Notes: generated by a model not told the origin, from the letters alone. A stretch of 64,000 nucleotides of DNA from Desulfovibrio cuneatus DSM 11391 (GCF_000430005.1 NZ_AUCY01000004.1:124001-188000); one strand, 5' to 3'; shown: positions 17,372-27,049, numbered from the stretch's first letter. Numbers and translations are program-made.

Positions 17372-17544
17372 GTACTATTGTAGGGTTTGGGGGGGCATTG
17401 CCTTCCCAAGCCCTTTGCCATTCCCTTTGTGCCCGCACTCTCGCCTCAACCACTCTAGTATTTTGGGAGACACGGGAAAAGACCCTAGGCAACGAGTATT
17501 GAAAATGGTACGCTGATTCGGCAACAATGAGTTAGTAGTCGTTT

Positions 17545-17846
17545 GGAAACGCTCAGTGTTTCGTTTGGCAAGGCTCAAGCTTTTTTTTGAGGCGGGTGCT
17601 GGCAATTCCGTAGGCAAGCGGAATTGGAAACTGCCCGCAGAGCGAGAACCGAAGGCCAAGGCCCAGAACGGGCCGAGTCAACCCTTCCGTCCTCGACTGT
17701 TTCATTACAGCCTACGGCAGTCGCGAGCACAACGAGCCGTGGAGCGGGAGTGGAGGGTATGGGCAGCTTTGCTCACCATACATACCCACGAAGCTCGAGC
17801 AGAGAAAATGAAGCAAAGCCCCCAAACAGAATAACGCAGCGTTTCC
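17545..17846. repeat. MITE-like palindromic repeat, family A copy 2
   Basis: A 302-bp unit between the fumarase operon and the bEBP gene. The left end GGAAACGCTCAGTGTTTCGT continues TTGGC; the right end is the inverted equivalent finishing CAGCGTTTCC. Ends match copy 1 (1262-1387), but the inside differs and is longer. No credible ORF is seen. The flank 17372-17544 holds a G/C-rich hairpin (GGGGGGGCATTGCCTTCCC) and no gene. Confidence 0.7.
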
Positions 17847-17903
17847 AAAAGAAGTGTTCTGCTCCTCCCTGACAGAGCCATGCATTACCGCTGGAGGAAA
17901 GAG

Positions 17904-19532
17904 ATGCGACACCTCTCTGATTCACTCTACCAGACATTACTGGAAATCAATAATATTCTGGTGCGCGAAGTAACACCCGAAGGGCTGTTCCGCTCCCTGG
18001 CAAAGGCATTGCAATCCATACTGCATTGCGACAGGTGCAGCCTGACCATTTATGAGCATGAAACAGACAGCCTTTCCTGGTTTGCCCGCTCCGAAGGCAT
18101 TCGCGTAACCCGCATGGACAGCGAAGAACAGGCGCCCATTCGCGGCCCTTTGGCACGCAGGGCCATTACCACACGTGAACCTGTTATCATTCCCCGGCTG
18201 AAAGAGTACGCTGAAGATGAAGGCATTCAATTAATGCTTGATGCCGGGCTGCGCTCTTCCATGGTATTTCCCCTGCTCAATCGCAACAAACCCATTGGGG
18301 CTCTCTCCATTTCCTTTGCCCGCAACCTGGATGAATGGTCTGAAGAGCTTCGTGTCTCTCTTGAAAAAATGTCCGGTCAGGTGGCATTGGCCGTGGCAAA
18401 CATGCTTATTCATGCCAAGCTGAACAAGCGCAATGAAGACCTGCATAAACAGGTGGGCACCCTGCTGAGCGGGGAAGACAGCCCGCAACACGCAGATTCA
18501 CGCTTCTTTTTCCAATGCTCCACCATGAATTCCCTTATGGGGCAAATTCGCCTGCTGGCCAAAAGCGATGCTTCTGTCCTTATTTGCGGCGAAACTGGAA
18601 CAGGCAAGGAATTTGTCGCCCGCTTTATTCATCGCTACAGCCCCCGCAAAACCTTCAATTTTGTCAAGGTGAACTGCCCGGCCCTTTCCCCCACCCTGTT
18701 TGAAAGCGAACTCTTCGGCCATGCCAAAGGGGCATTTACTGGTGCGGCCAGTGGCAGGGTAGGCCGTTTTGAACTGGCCGACAAAGGCAGTATTTTTCTG
18801 GATGAAATAGGGGATTTGGACATTATCCTTCAAGCCAAGCTTTTGCATGTACTACAAGACGCAAAGCTGGAACGGGTGGGGGAAAACCGCTCCATCAGCA
18901 TTAACGCCCGCTGTATTTCTGCCACCAATGCCGACCTGCACCACCTGATGCGCGACGGGCGCTTCCGGCGCGATCTTTTTTATCGGCTTGGGGTTACCAC
19001 AGTGCAAGTGCCCCCCCTGCGCGACAGGGAAGGCGAGCTCGCCCCCATGCTGGGGCACCTCATGCACATTCATGCAGGTGATATGACGTGTGCTCCTGCC
19101 ACCTTCCACCCGGAAGCCTTGCACATGCTGCAAGAATATCATTGGCCTGGCAATGTGCGCGAACTTTCAAACCTGGTGGCCCGGCTGCTTATTCTGCACC
19201 CTGGGGGAGAAATTGGACCAGACAAGGTACGCCCCCTGCTGGAACAAAGCAGTAGCCAGAACAGCCCGGAACACGCACAAGCCATAGGATATTACCACTC
19301 CAGCTATTGTGCACCAGCGCAGGACCACACTACTGTGGGCACCTCCACCACGGCACACCAAGGGCACAGCCTGAATTCTGCAGAAAAAAAACACATTGAA
19401 CGCATCCTTACCATAGTTAATGGCCGCATCAGCGGCAAATTGGGGGCGGCTAGCCTTTTATGTGTGCCCCGCTCCACCCTTCAGTACAAGCTGAAAAAAC
19501 ACGGCATTAACCCCAAACATTTTCAACGCTAA
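17904..19532 (+). CDS. Sigma-54-dependent activator with GAF sensor domain
   Basis: A 542-residue bacterial enhancer-binding protein. Residues 1-170 are a GAF domain, the likely sensor of a small ligand. The AAA+ domain has Walker A GETGTGKE (229-236), the sigma-54 contact loop GAFTGA (276-281) and Walker B FLDEIGD (298-304). The C-terminus has a Fis-type helix-turn-helix ([24 protein letters not shown], last 30 residues). Start 17904 is chosen for GGAGG seven bases upstream. It sits between the TRAP/frd island and the DUF401 permease, each of which has a -24/-12 promoter, so it is the natural candidate regulator. NorR and FhlA have a similar layout. Confidence 0.93.
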   Translation: MRHLSDSLYQTLLEINNILVREVTPEGLFRSLAKALQSILHCDRCSLTIYEHETDSLSWFARSEGIRVTRMDSEEQAPIRGPLARRAITTREPVIIPRLKEYAEDEGIQLMLDAGLRSSMVFPLLNRNKPIGALSISFARNLDEWSEELRVSLEKMSGQVALAVANMLIHAKLNKRNEDLHKQVGTLLSGEDSPQHADSRFFFQCSTMNSLMGQIRLLAKSDASVLICGETGTGKEFVARFIHRYSPRKTFNFVKVNCPALSPTLFESELFGHAKGAFTGAASGRVGRFELADKGSIFLDEIGDLDIILQAKLLHVLQDAKLERVGENRSISINARCISATNADLHHLMRDGRFRRDLFYRLGVTTVQVPPLRDREGELAPMLGHLMHIHAGDMTCAPATFHPEALHMLQEYHWPGNVRELSNLVARLLILHPGGEIGPDKVRPLLEQSSSQNSPEHAQAIGYYHSSYCAPAQDHTTVGTSTTAHQGHSLNSAEKKHIERILTIVNGRISGKLGAASLLCVPRSTLQYKLKKHGINPKHFQR

Positions 19533-19743
19533 CAGCAGTTGTGCAGTTTTTTGCAGCAGTAACGCCATTGCAACACGGTGCGTTGCGTGCGTTTGCATCA
19601 TTTTCCGACGAATAGTCAACCCAAAGCTATTTTGCCTTTGTGTTACCATCCCCTTGTGTACTACCGTATTTTTGTTTATGTAAGCGCAGGAAGCACCACT
19701 ATTGCATTTTGGGCATAATGGCCATGCAAGCCTGCACGTTTGC

Positions 19744-19759
19744 TGGCTTTTTTGTTGCC
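19744..19759 (+). promoter_or_regulatory. Possible sigma-54 promoter of the DUF401 gene
   Basis: TGGCTTTTTTGTTGCC has GG and GC 12 bp apart and consensus TGGC/TTGC halves. It lies about 60 bases before the chosen start codon. TTGGGCATAATGGCCA at 19709-19724 just upstream carries the same TGCCCAA half site as the operators of the island, but in a different layout. The rest of 19533-19743 shows no gene. Confidence 0.5.
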
Positions 19760-19820
19760 AGTAGCCTTTTGCTCGCCCACATTATGTTACCGGGCATTCT
19801 CCCGTCTTGCAGGTTTACTC

Positions 19821-21113
19821 ATGCTGTTTTCCCCTACTGCCATTGCATTTGCTACGCTGTTTGCCGTGTTTGGCGTTGTTTTACTGTGCGTGTGGCGTAA
19901 GCTCCCCTTGTGGCTTGCCATTCTGGCCGGGGCGGGCAGTCTTGCTGCCTTCACCCACATTCCTGTTCTGTCCATGCTGGAACTGGCATTGCGCCCCCTG
20001 GCTGACCCAAGTTTTGTGCTGCTCTCTGGCATTTTATACCTTATTCTGGCGCTTTCCGGGGTGCAGGCAATTTCCGGCCAAACGGCCCGTTTGGTGGCAA
20101 TGCTTGAAGAACGAATTCTTTCCCCCCGCTTACGCCTTGCCGTATTCCCCGCACTTATTGGCCTTTTGCCCATGCCGGGTGGGGCGCTCATTTCCTGCCC
20201 CATGCTGGAACAATCCGCCCAGCCCATGGGCCTCAGCCAAAAAGAAAAGGGAACCATCAATTACTGGTTTCGCCATATTTGGGAAGTCTCCTGGCCCCTC
20301 TACCCTGGCTACATTCTGGCAAGTTCCCTGCTGCACCTGCCCCTTTCCCGCCTTGCCGCCTTTACCTTTCCCATGGTGCTACTTTCCGCAATCATAGGCT
20401 GGCTGTTTTACCTGCCAAAGCAATGTCTTTCCGCCAGTAAACCTGCCGCCGGGCCCTGCACCCCTGTTCACCTTGTGTTGGCTGAAGCCCTGCCACTGCT
20501 GGTAACACTGCTGGGTGCCGGAGTATTTTCCCTTCTTTTTGACATGGCAACGCTCAACGTTCCTTCCCAGTTGCCATTTTTGCTCTCACTGTTGCTCGGG
20601 TTGGTCATTGCCCTGTGGCAGGGGCGGAAGACGACTTCTGGCCCGCTTCGGCCCATTTTTCTCAATGCCAATGCCCCACGCCTTATTTTACTGGTGTACG
20701 GTATTTTCTATTTTAAAGATGTTATTGAAGCCAGTGGTATTGTGCAGGCAATAGCCCACATTGGGAACAACGGAGTGGCCCTGTATGCCCTGTTCATCAT
20801 ACTCCCGTTTGTGTGCGGCTTGCTTACCGGCATTATGGTGGGTTTTGTGGGAGCTTCCTTTCCCATTCTTATTGGCACGCTTGCTCAAGCCGGTTTACAG
20901 GAACACGCCGTCCCTCTGATGATTCTGGCCCTGGCCGCAGGCAACTGCGGGCAACTGCTTTCCCCCTTGCACGTATGCCTGGTGGTAACGGCAGACTATT
21001 TTAAAACGCCCATGCACAACGTGTGGCGCGTGCTGCCCCTGCCCTTGCTCATACTTTTTTTAGGTAGCGTGGCATGGGTACTTTGCCTGCATTTTGCCGG
21101 AGCAACGTTTTAA
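19821..21113 (+). CDS. DUF401-family membrane permease
   Basis: A membrane protein of about 430 residues with 10-11 hydrophobic helices and the motif PMPGGALISCPMLEQSA typical of DUF401 proteins, a distant part of the ion-transporter superfamily. Second-half motif is GIMVGFVGASFPILIGTLAQAG. Substrate is unknown. The longer frame begins at 19740, inside the putative -12 element, so the Met at 19821 is preferred. Directly follows the bEBP gene and may carry a substrate or product of the same pathway. Confidence 0.75.
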   Translation: MLFSPTAIAFATLFAVFGVVLLCVWRKLPLWLAILAGAGSLAAFTHIPVLSMLELALRPLADPSFVLLSGILYLILALSGVQAISGQTARLVAMLEERILSPRLRLAVFPALIGLLPMPGGALISCPMLEQSAQPMGLSQKEKGTINYWFRHIWEVSWPLYPGYILASSLLHLPLSRLAAFTFPMVLLSAIIGWLFYLPKQCLSASKPAAGPCTPVHLVLAEALPLLVTLLGAGVFSLLFDMATLNVPSQLPFLLSLLLGLVIALWQGRKTTSGPLRPIFLNANAPRLILLVYGIFYFKDVIEASGIVQAIAHIGNNGVALYALFIILPFVCGLLTGIMVGFVGASFPILIGTLAQAGLQEHAVPLMILALAAGNCGQLLSPLHVCLVVTADYFKTPMHNVWRVLPLPLLILFLGSVAWVLCLHFAGATF

Positions 21114-21272
21114 TACCAAGTTGCAACCTGTAGGGTTGTAACTTGGTATGAGGAGCCTGCACGGGCAGGCGACCGTAAGCGAAGCTTACGCAGGAGCCAC
21201 GGCAGCTTTGCTGCCGGGCGACTCTTTGCAATCAAGGGGGATTATATCCCCATTGATTGCAACTTGGTATAA
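21114..21272. repeat. Family C palindromic repeat with nested hairpins
   Basis: The outer arms are TAATACCAAGTTGCAACC and GATTGCAACTTGGTAT. Inside are GTAAGCGAAGCTTAC, GGCAGCTTTGCTGCC and two copies of the GGAGCC...GGCGAC frame. Related blocks are at 5739, 27050 and 53293. Confidence 0.65.
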
Positions 21273-21304
21273 GAAACGATAAAGACCACTATTATGCCAA
21301 AAAC

Positions 21305-21342
21305 AATGGGCTTTTACCCGAACCATGGGGTAAAAGCCCATT
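21305..21342. terminator. Strong hairpin, probable terminator after the DUF401 gene
   Basis: AATGGGCTTTTACCC (21305-21319) pairs exactly with GGGTAAAAGCCCATT (21328-21342); TTGTTTG follows. The T-run is short. Confidence 0.65.
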
Positions 21343-21522
21343 TGTTTGAATGAACTCTCAGCGTAACCTACTCTAAAACAAAAAAGTGCCTTAATAGCAC
21401 TTCACAACGCATTCTCTTTCAAACTTCATTCACAGGCACCGGCTGCCCGTATTCTACAGCCTCACTGCCCCGCTCCAGGCAATGCGCTTGTTGGTAATGC
21501 AGTCCTGTTCCCACACAGCGGC

Positions 21523-21942
21523 CTAACTTGCCACGTAACGCTCCAGGGTTTGGGCTGAACATTCACGGCTTACCCAGTAAGCCGAAGCCCACACCATAAG
21601 CGCTGTGGCTTGGGTGTCGTCCAGGCGTTTTATTTTGGCTTCCAGGGCGTCACGCCCTACATTGTGCTTTTCATGCAAGGCAAACCGCTCACACATATCC
21701 CCGACCCGCACAAGCAAATAGGTAATTTTAGCGGTGTCTGGCATAAGTCGTAAATCTTTATGGGCATCCACAATCACTTTCAGTTCAGGGCTGGTAAATT
21801 GCTGTTTAAGCCCGGCCATAGCCCGGAAAAAAGTATCCACCGCCCAGGGAAGAATGAACTCTGCTCCGGCACTTTTTGTCCGAAAGTATTCTTTAAGCCA
21901 TTGTTCCTGTTCGTTATTTATTCTTGCCGCTACTTGAGGCAT
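21523..21942 (-). CDS. Hypothetical protein, 139 residues
   Basis: Begins MPQVAARINNEQEQW at an ATG preceded by AGGAGCGGCT; the frame could extend to 22053 but no ribosome site is seen there. Mostly alpha-helical and soluble, with a C-terminal ALMVWASAYWVSRE helix. No family recognised. Its N-terminus (AARINNEQEQWLKEYF) recalls short ribbon-helix-helix or phage-borne regulators, which is weak. It stands alone between a terminator and the PEP-synthase-like gene. Confidence 0.6.
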   Translation of the reverse strand: MPQVAARINNEQEQWLKEYFRTKSAGAEFILPWAVDTFFRAMAGLKQQFTSPELKVIVDAHKDLRLMPDTAKITYLLVRVGDMCERFALHEKHNVGRDALEAKIKRLDDTQATALMVWASAYWVSRECSAQTLERYVAS

Positions 21943-22253
21943 AGCCGCTCCTGTTATGTAAATTACTTCAATGCTGTCCGGCTCAAATCCGGGCAACAGT
22001 GGGGTGATTTTGCTGGCAAAATCACCTCGCATAGCGAGTCGTTTGCCTCTCAATTCACTTCTTTGTGTCTCTTCGTTGAATAAAAAGCCTGCCCTGGAAC
22101 AAAAAATAGCCGGACAGTATTGAAATTTGTTTTAGGATACCAGCCAGCATCGCTAAAATCAAGATTTTATCTAGAGCATTTTTATTCAGGCACTGCCTGC
22201 ATCCACAAGTTGTCGCTTCCACGTCCAAGCAGATGCGCCAGCCCTTGCAATAC

Positions 22254-22279
22254 AAAAAAGCCCTTATCAGGGCTTTTTT
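22254..22279 (-). terminator. Terminator of the PEP-synthase-like gene
   Basis: AAAAAAGCCCT, loop TATC, AGGGCTTTTTT: a perfect symmetrical terminator just past the stop at 22297 on the minus strand. It can work in both directions. Confidence 0.85.
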
Positions 22280-22296
22280 GACAACAATACCAGTGG

Positions 22297-24912
22297 TTAA
22301 TCAACCAGTTGCGGTGGCGCCTGATACTTGCGGAGCGTTTCGGCAATGCCTTTGCGAAGCAGGTCGGCAAAGGTATTGCGGGCATCTTCGCCATGGAGTG
22401 AAGCATCCATTTGCCGGGTATGGATAATGAGGTACCCTAAAATAGCCAGCAGGGTGCAGGCATCTGCAGCGCTCAAATCTTCTGCCCTAGCGGAAACGGC
22501 ATCTTCCTTCACATCCACAATAAAGCCATTTTCCGCCAATACGTCTGCCACCATATGCACACGGCGGCGGCGGCGGTCCATGTTGGCGGCCCCACCCTTA
22601 AAATGAAAACTCACATAGTTTTCCTGCTCCAACTGCCCTGTTTGGGCTTCCACCGTGCAAAAATGGTAGCCAAAACTGGCTTGCAGGTTACAGTATTCCT
22701 TGTCTATCATGAAGTAGTTGCGTGTCATGCGCATGGAAGAACTGGTTATTTCCAGGTCCGGGTTGGATGCGCTTTCCGCCATAACAGAAAAGAAGCCACG
22801 CACACTTGCTGCTGGTGGCCCTGCCCAGGGCACGGCTATCATACCTTGCCACAAGGCCAACATGGGCATACTGCACACCTTTTCAACGTCCAGGTACTTT
22901 CCTTCCACGGAGGAACAAAACCCTGCCCCCAGGTTCACCACAAAATACTGAAGCTTACTGCCTTTGTACCGCAACTGCTTACCACAACGCCCGGCAAACA
23001 GATTTTCATCCACACGGAACATTTCTTCCACCGCTTTTTCATGGCAATAGCGGGTAATGTCGTGCATGGTTTCACAATAGGCCGGAGCAAACGTGGGCGA
23101 TTCCGGATAAAGCAAGTGCAGTGGGGCTATGTGGCTCATGGCTTTTGCCAGCACCGTATAGACTGGCGAGCCAGCAAACAGCGACTTTGGCGTATGGGTT
23201 TCCCGTGCCAGCACAACGTCCACTTTACCAGCATACACGCGGCAAGCGGCAGCTTCCAGGGTCACTTCCTGGCCTGGTTGCAACACTTCCAGGGCACCTT
23301 CCACTCCAAAAAGGGCAGGAATGCCATATTCCCTGGCCACGCTGGCAAGGTGGCCTGCGGTGCCCCCCAATTCGCTAATAACACCACTGGCGCGGGAAAG
23401 CACAGGGGCCCAGCGCGAGTGGGCTTGCTCCACCAGTAGAATCCCCCCCTTGGGGAAGTTCACCATGTCGCCATCGCGGCGCACCACCACCACCGGGCCG
23501 GAACACACCCCCAGGCTGGCGCACACCCCTTTTTCCAGCACGGGCACATGCCCAGCGGGAGGCGGGGGCACGGCTGCTTCCTGGTGGGAATTTTGCAAGG
23601 GGCGGCTTTGCAGCAAAATGAGGGTGCCCGCTTGGTCATAGGCCCATTCAATATCTTGGGGCATGCCATAAAAGGCTTCAAATTCCATGGCAATGGTTGC
23701 CAGCTCATGCACCTGTTGCGGGGTCAGGCTCGGTGTATCGGCTTCTTCCTGCGGAACAGGGGCTACTATTATACCTTCGCCACTGGAACACAACAAACGC
23801 TCTTTTTTCAGGCTAATGCGCTGCTCTAAAATTTCGTAAGGGGGAGTGCGGCTTACATGGAACACATCAAGTTCAGCAGTGCCGTCCACCACAGCCTTGG
23901 GCAAACCTGGCACAGCATTAATCACCACCCTGCCTTCTGGCTGGGTGGGGTCCTGGCTGTACACCACTCCTCCGGAAGTGGCCTGCACCATGCTCATGCA
24001 CCCCACACACATAGGCACTTCATCATCAGGAATACCACGGTTCAAACGGTAGGACATGGCTGTAACGCAGTATTTGCTTGCCACCACCAGCTTGTAGGTT
24101 TTCAGCAGGTTTTCCCCGGTTATGTTCAACTCGCTCCGGTATTGACCAGCAAAAGAAACGCCGGGGCTATCCTCCCCAATGGCACTGCTGCGCACCGCAA
24201 GGTGCATAGGGCCATGTTGGGCCACCAGCTTTTTGTATTCGCCCAAAATGGCGTCTTCCAAATCTTGCGGAATAGTGGCAGCCAGCACCAGGGCTTGCAG
24301 GCGTTCACTTAACGCAAACATGGCATCCAGTTGGGTCAGGTCTGTCATTTGAATAAGGCGGGGAATTTCTTCATGCAACCCTGTGGCTTCCACAAACCGA
24401 CGGAACCCACTGGCCGTAACCACAAACCCTGCGGGAATACGCCGCCCAAGCTTTTGGGAAGCTTCCCCAAGGCTTGCCATTTTGTCGCCTACTTCATGGG
24501 AAAAACTGGCGTTGAGCGTATCAAGAGAAATAACCAAAGGCCCCCCGGAAGGAAACACCTTGGGGGCAAGTTCTGCCTGAATACGTTCCTGAATAATCTT
24601 CCAGCGTTCAAACAATTCTTTGTGTTCGCGGTTTCCTGTTAACACATTCAAATATTTTATCATATTATACACATTCACCGTAACCGTGGTGCAATGGGCA
24701 CGCACATGGCTCAGGCTGAAAAAATAACTCCCGCGCATGGCTTCTTCCATGCCAGCAACAGCTTCCAGGGCACGCTTGTTGGCGGAAAGCAGCAGCTTGA
24801 AGTTGTCTCCCCTGGTTTTAAAAGCCTGGCGAAATATTTCTTCTTCATCATGGCTTAACGGGGGTTGCCCTGCTTTGCCCAACAGCTTTTTGAAAAACTG
24901 TACAAATTTCAT
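22297..24912 (-). CDS. PEP-synthase-like protein with nucleotide-binding and swivelling domains
   Basis: An 871-residue protein. After an unfamiliar helical N-terminus (1-125), residues about 130-440 match the PEP/pyruvate-binding ATP-grasp domain (LAVRSSAIGEDS at 238-249, DIEW 420-423, QSRP 435-438). Residues about 460-560 are the PEP-utilising mobile domain with phospho-His candidate H521 (GGTAGHLASVAREYGIPA). The C-terminal 300 residues do not look like the PEP/pyruvate TIM barrel of PpsA. It may move phosphate from ATP to a different acceptor, as in rifampicin phosphotransferase-like proteins. Its ATG overlaps the stop of a receiver-domain gene, suggesting it is part of a signalling unit. 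Confidence 0.8.
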   Translation of the reverse strand: MKFVQFFKKLLGKAGQPPLSHDEEEIFRQAFKTRGDNFKLLLSANKRALEAVAGMEEAMRGSYFFSLSHVRAHCTTVTVNVYNMIKYLNVLTGNREHKELFERWKIIQERIQAELAPKVFPSGGPLVISLDTLNASFSHEVGDKMASLGEASQKLGRRIPAGFVVTASGFRRFVEATGLHEEIPRLIQMTDLTQLDAMFALSERLQALVLAATIPQDLEDAILGEYKKLVAQHGPMHLAVRSSAIGEDSPGVSFAGQYRSELNITGENLLKTYKLVVASKYCVTAMSYRLNRGIPDDEVPMCVGCMSMVQATSGGVVYSQDPTQPEGRVVINAVPGLPKAVVDGTAELDVFHVSRTPPYEILEQRISLKKERLLCSSGEGIIVAPVPQEEADTPSLTPQQVHELATIAMEFEAFYGMPQDIEWAYDQAGTLILLQSRPLQNSHQEAAVPPPPAGHVPVLEKGVCASLGVCSGPVVVVRRDGDMVNFPKGGILLVEQAHSRWAPVLSRASGVISELGGTAGHLASVAREYGIPALFGVEGALEVLQPGQEVTLEAAACRVYAGKVDVVLARETHTPKSLFAGSPVYTVLAKAMSHIAPLHLLYPESPTFAPAYCETMHDITRYCHEKAVEEMFRVDENLFAGRCGKQLRYKGSKLQYFVVNLGAGFCSSVEGKYLDVEKVCSMPMLALWQGMIAVPWAGPPAASVRGFFSVMAESASNPDLEITSSSMRMTRNYFMIDKEYCNLQASFGYHFCTVEAQTGQLEQENYVSFHFKGGAANMDRRRRRVHMVADVLAENGFIVDVKEDAVSARAEDLSAADACTLLAILGYLIIHTRQMDASLHGEDARNTFADLLRKGIAETLRKYQAPPQLVD

Positions 24913-25286
24913 TGCACACCATGGGGTTTCTTTTTATTCACTACATCATTCAACCGCTCAATAAGATCATTAATGGGCACAGGCTTCAGCAGGTAATCTG
25001 CCGCACCCGTTTCCACCCCCAACACTGCGCTTTCCAAGCTGGCATGCCCGGAAAGTAAAATAACTTCCACCTCCGGGTGAGTCGCCTTTATGCGGCGCAG
25101 CACCTCAAGCCCATCCATGCCTGTCATTTTTACATCGAGAACAGCCACATCAAAAGCTTCTTTTTCAATGGCAGCCAGGGCATGCAGTCCACTTTCAGCG
25201 GTGGTTACCTGAAAGCCCCGTTTTTCCAAACGGTTTTTCATCAGTTCCAGGTAGTCAGCTTCATCATCAACAAGTAAAATATGCAT
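24909..25286 (-). CDS. Single-domain response regulator (receiver only)
   Basis: A 125-residue receiver domain: MHILLVDDEAD (acidic pair D7, D8), phospho-acceptor Asp in VAVLDVKMTGMDG, the Thr/Ser in ILLSGHAS, and Lys in YLLKPV. There is no output domain. The start at 25286 has GGGGGT upstream and begins right at beta strand 1; the longer frame to 25397 is not needed. It overlaps the PEP-synthase-like gene by ATGA, so the two are coupled. The cognate kinase is not adjacent. Confidence 0.92.
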   Translation of the reverse strand: MHILLVDDEADYLELMKNRLEKRGFQVTTAESGLHALAAIEKEAFDVAVLDVKMTGMDGLEVLRRIKATHPEVEVILLSGHASLESAVLGVETGAADYLLKPVPINDLIERLNDVVNKKKPHGVQ

Positions 25287-25365
25287 AGCACCCCCTTGAA
25301 TAGACCTTGTTTTGTGCGCCCCAGCATACCAGAAACCGTAATGCAACAGCAAAAAGCTGTGCAGG

Positions 25366-26244
25366 TTAGCCAAGCTCCAGGTGTCGGTGTTCAACACTCA
25401 CCGCATACTGCTTTTGCCGGAAAACCAAGGCCAGGGCTTCCACCATGGCTACAGAACGGTGCCTGCCCCCGGTACAGCCAATGGCAACGCTCAGGCGAAA
25501 ACGCCCTTCCTGTTCATTCTGCTTAAATGTAAAATCCAAAAATTCTTGCAATTTTGCAAAGAAGGCTGCCCCTGCTGTGCTGTTCAGAACATACTGGCTT
25601 ACCCCTGCGTTTTTACCGGAAAGAGGCTTTAATTCTGGCACAAAGTAAGGGTTTGGTAAAAAACGCAAGTCGAACATCATGTCTGCATCTGCCGGGGCAC
25701 CATACTTAAAGCCAAAACTTGTCAGGTGCAGGCGCAAGGAATGGGCGCTTTGTTCCAGAGTTTGCCATTTTTCCTGCAAGGCCCGGCGCAGGTCGTGTAT
25801 GGAATAGAAGGAGGAGTCAATAATAAGGTCTGCACTGTCGCGCAGGGGCTGCATACGGCTGCGTTCAAGGGTAAGGGCCCGTTCAAGGCCCACCCCTTCA
25901 CGTTCCAGCGGGTGGGGCCGCCGTGTTGCAGCATAGCGCTTCAAAAGCACATCTTGCTGCGCTTCCAGAAAAACAAGCTGCGGTGTAACACCTTGTTCTT
26001 GCAACGCTTCCAAAGCTTTATGATAATCAGCAATAAACTCGCTGCGCCGCAGGTCCATACCAAACACAAGGCCTTTGTATTCCACCCCCTGCTCAGAAGT
26101 GAACATGCCAGGCACCTGCGGGGCAAAAGAAACTGGCAGGCCATCTACCGCAACAAACCCCATGTCTTCAAACACATTAAGCGCGGTACTTTTGCCAGAG
26201 CCAGAAAGGCCAGTGACAATAATAACAGGAAAATGTTGGCCCAT
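25366..26244 (-). CDS. rapZ: RapZ-family nucleotide-binding protein
   Basis: A 292-residue RNase adapter/P-loop protein. Walker A GLSGSGKST is near residue 14, the second motif RRSEFIADYHKAL follows, and the C-terminal signature GCTGGRHRSVAMVE is present. In enterobacteria RapZ steers RNase E to the GlmZ small RNA; outside them it is usually tied to cell-envelope or PTS regulation. Start at 26244 opens at the P-loop strand; the frame upstream has no ribosome site. Located downstream of rpoN and hpf, the usual rpoN cluster minus ptsN. Confidence 0.92.
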   Translation of the reverse strand: MGQHFPVIIVTGLSGSGKSTALNVFEDMGFVAVDGLPVSFAPQVPGMFTSEQGVEYKGLVFGMDLRRSEFIADYHKALEALQEQGVTPQLVFLEAQQDVLLKRYAATRRPHPLEREGVGLERALTLERSRMQPLRDSADLIIDSSFYSIHDLRRALQEKWQTLEQSAHSLRLHLTSFGFKYGAPADADMMFDLRFLPNPYFVPELKPLSGKNAGVSQYVLNSTAGAAFFAKLQEFLDFTFKQNEQEGRFRLSVAIGCTGGRHRSVAMVEALALVFRQKQYAVSVEHRHLELG

Positions 26245-26372
26245 GAAACATGCCTTTGCGCGCCCCGCGCTTTGGGGTGTTACTTGGTTATGTACCCAAA
26301 AGCTTCTTCCACCTTGCAGCATTCCACCAGGGCCTAGCTGCTGCCCACTGCTCCTGTATGCGTAACAGTAAA

Positions 26373-26414
26373 GCAGGGCACCCGTTGGCAACAATCGCAC
26401 AACAGGTGCCCTGC
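26373..26414 (-). terminator. Hairpin between hpf and rapZ
   Basis: GCAGGGCACC (26373-26382) pairs with GGTGCCCTGC (26405-26414). On the minus strand a weak T-rich tail (TTTACTGTT) follows, so it may end part of the hpf transcript. Confidence 0.55.
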
Positions 26415-26421
26415 ACTAAGG

Positions 26422-26964
26422 TTATTCAGTCATTTCAATAAGGTACAGTTCTCCGTTGGCTTTGCGGTATATCATGTGCACCGTAAGGTATTCCGCATGC
26501 AAAAACACAATGTGTTCCAAGCCCTCGCGTTGCAGTTTTTCTGCAGCTTCTTCGGGCAGTAACGGGTCTGCAACCTCTTCCCCTTCCAGGGCAAGCTGCC
26601 TGCCTTCACCTTTTCCGCTCAGTACGTAACGTTCCGCGGCAAGGTCATCACGCTCTTTGCCGGCTCGGCGTTTTTTATCAATGCGCCGCTCGCTCAGCTT
26701 TTTCACCTGGGCGGTAACGGTATCAAGCACCATATCAATGGAGGCATACATATCCTGGGAAACTTCTGTGCCGGTAACGTCCAAGTGGTCTGCCGTTATG
26801 CGCACATCAGCTTTCTGCCCAAGTTTACCAACAGAAAGCACCACATGAATGTTGGCGTTTTCCGCTTTTCCCAAAAAGCGCCCAAGCTTGCCAAGGCGCT
26901 GTTCTGCATACTTTCGCAAATGGTCTGAGGGTGTGAAGTCTTTGAAGGTAATGTTGAAGTTCAT
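26422..26964 (-). CDS. hpf: Long-form ribosome hibernation factor HPF
   Basis: 180 residues: an N-terminal HPF/YfiA domain (MNFNITFKDFTPSDHLRKYAEQRLGKL) that binds the 30S decoding centre, and a C-terminal dimerisation domain (about 120-180, LQREGLEHIVFLHAEYLTVHMIYRKANGELYLIEM) that pairs ribosomes into 100S particles. Length matches the long form. A very strong AAGGAGG ribosome site precedes the ATG. It follows rpoN as in many proteobacteria. Confidence 0.95.
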   Translation of the reverse strand: MNFNITFKDFTPSDHLRKYAEQRLGKLGRFLGKAENANIHVVLSVGKLGQKADVRITADHLDVTGTEVSQDMYASIDMVLDTVTAQVKKLSERRIDKKRRAGKERDDLAAERYVLSGKGEGRQLALEGEEVADPLLPEEAAEKLQREGLEHIVFLHAEYLTVHMIYRKANGELYLIEMTE

Positions 26965-27049
26965 GGCGTTTCCTCCTTAACTCATTGAGCAACAAAAGGT
27001 GGATAAAGCGCTGTATTCCATTGCTAAGTAAAGCTGGCGTTTCCATGTG

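Noticed and set aside
22055-22255. 66-residue minus-strand frame before the terminator
   Set aside because: No ribosome site; sits between a terminator and an upstream region.
22555-23439. 294-residue plus-strand frame
   Set aside because: It lies antisense to the PEP-synthase-like gene and shows His/Cys-rich shadow composition.
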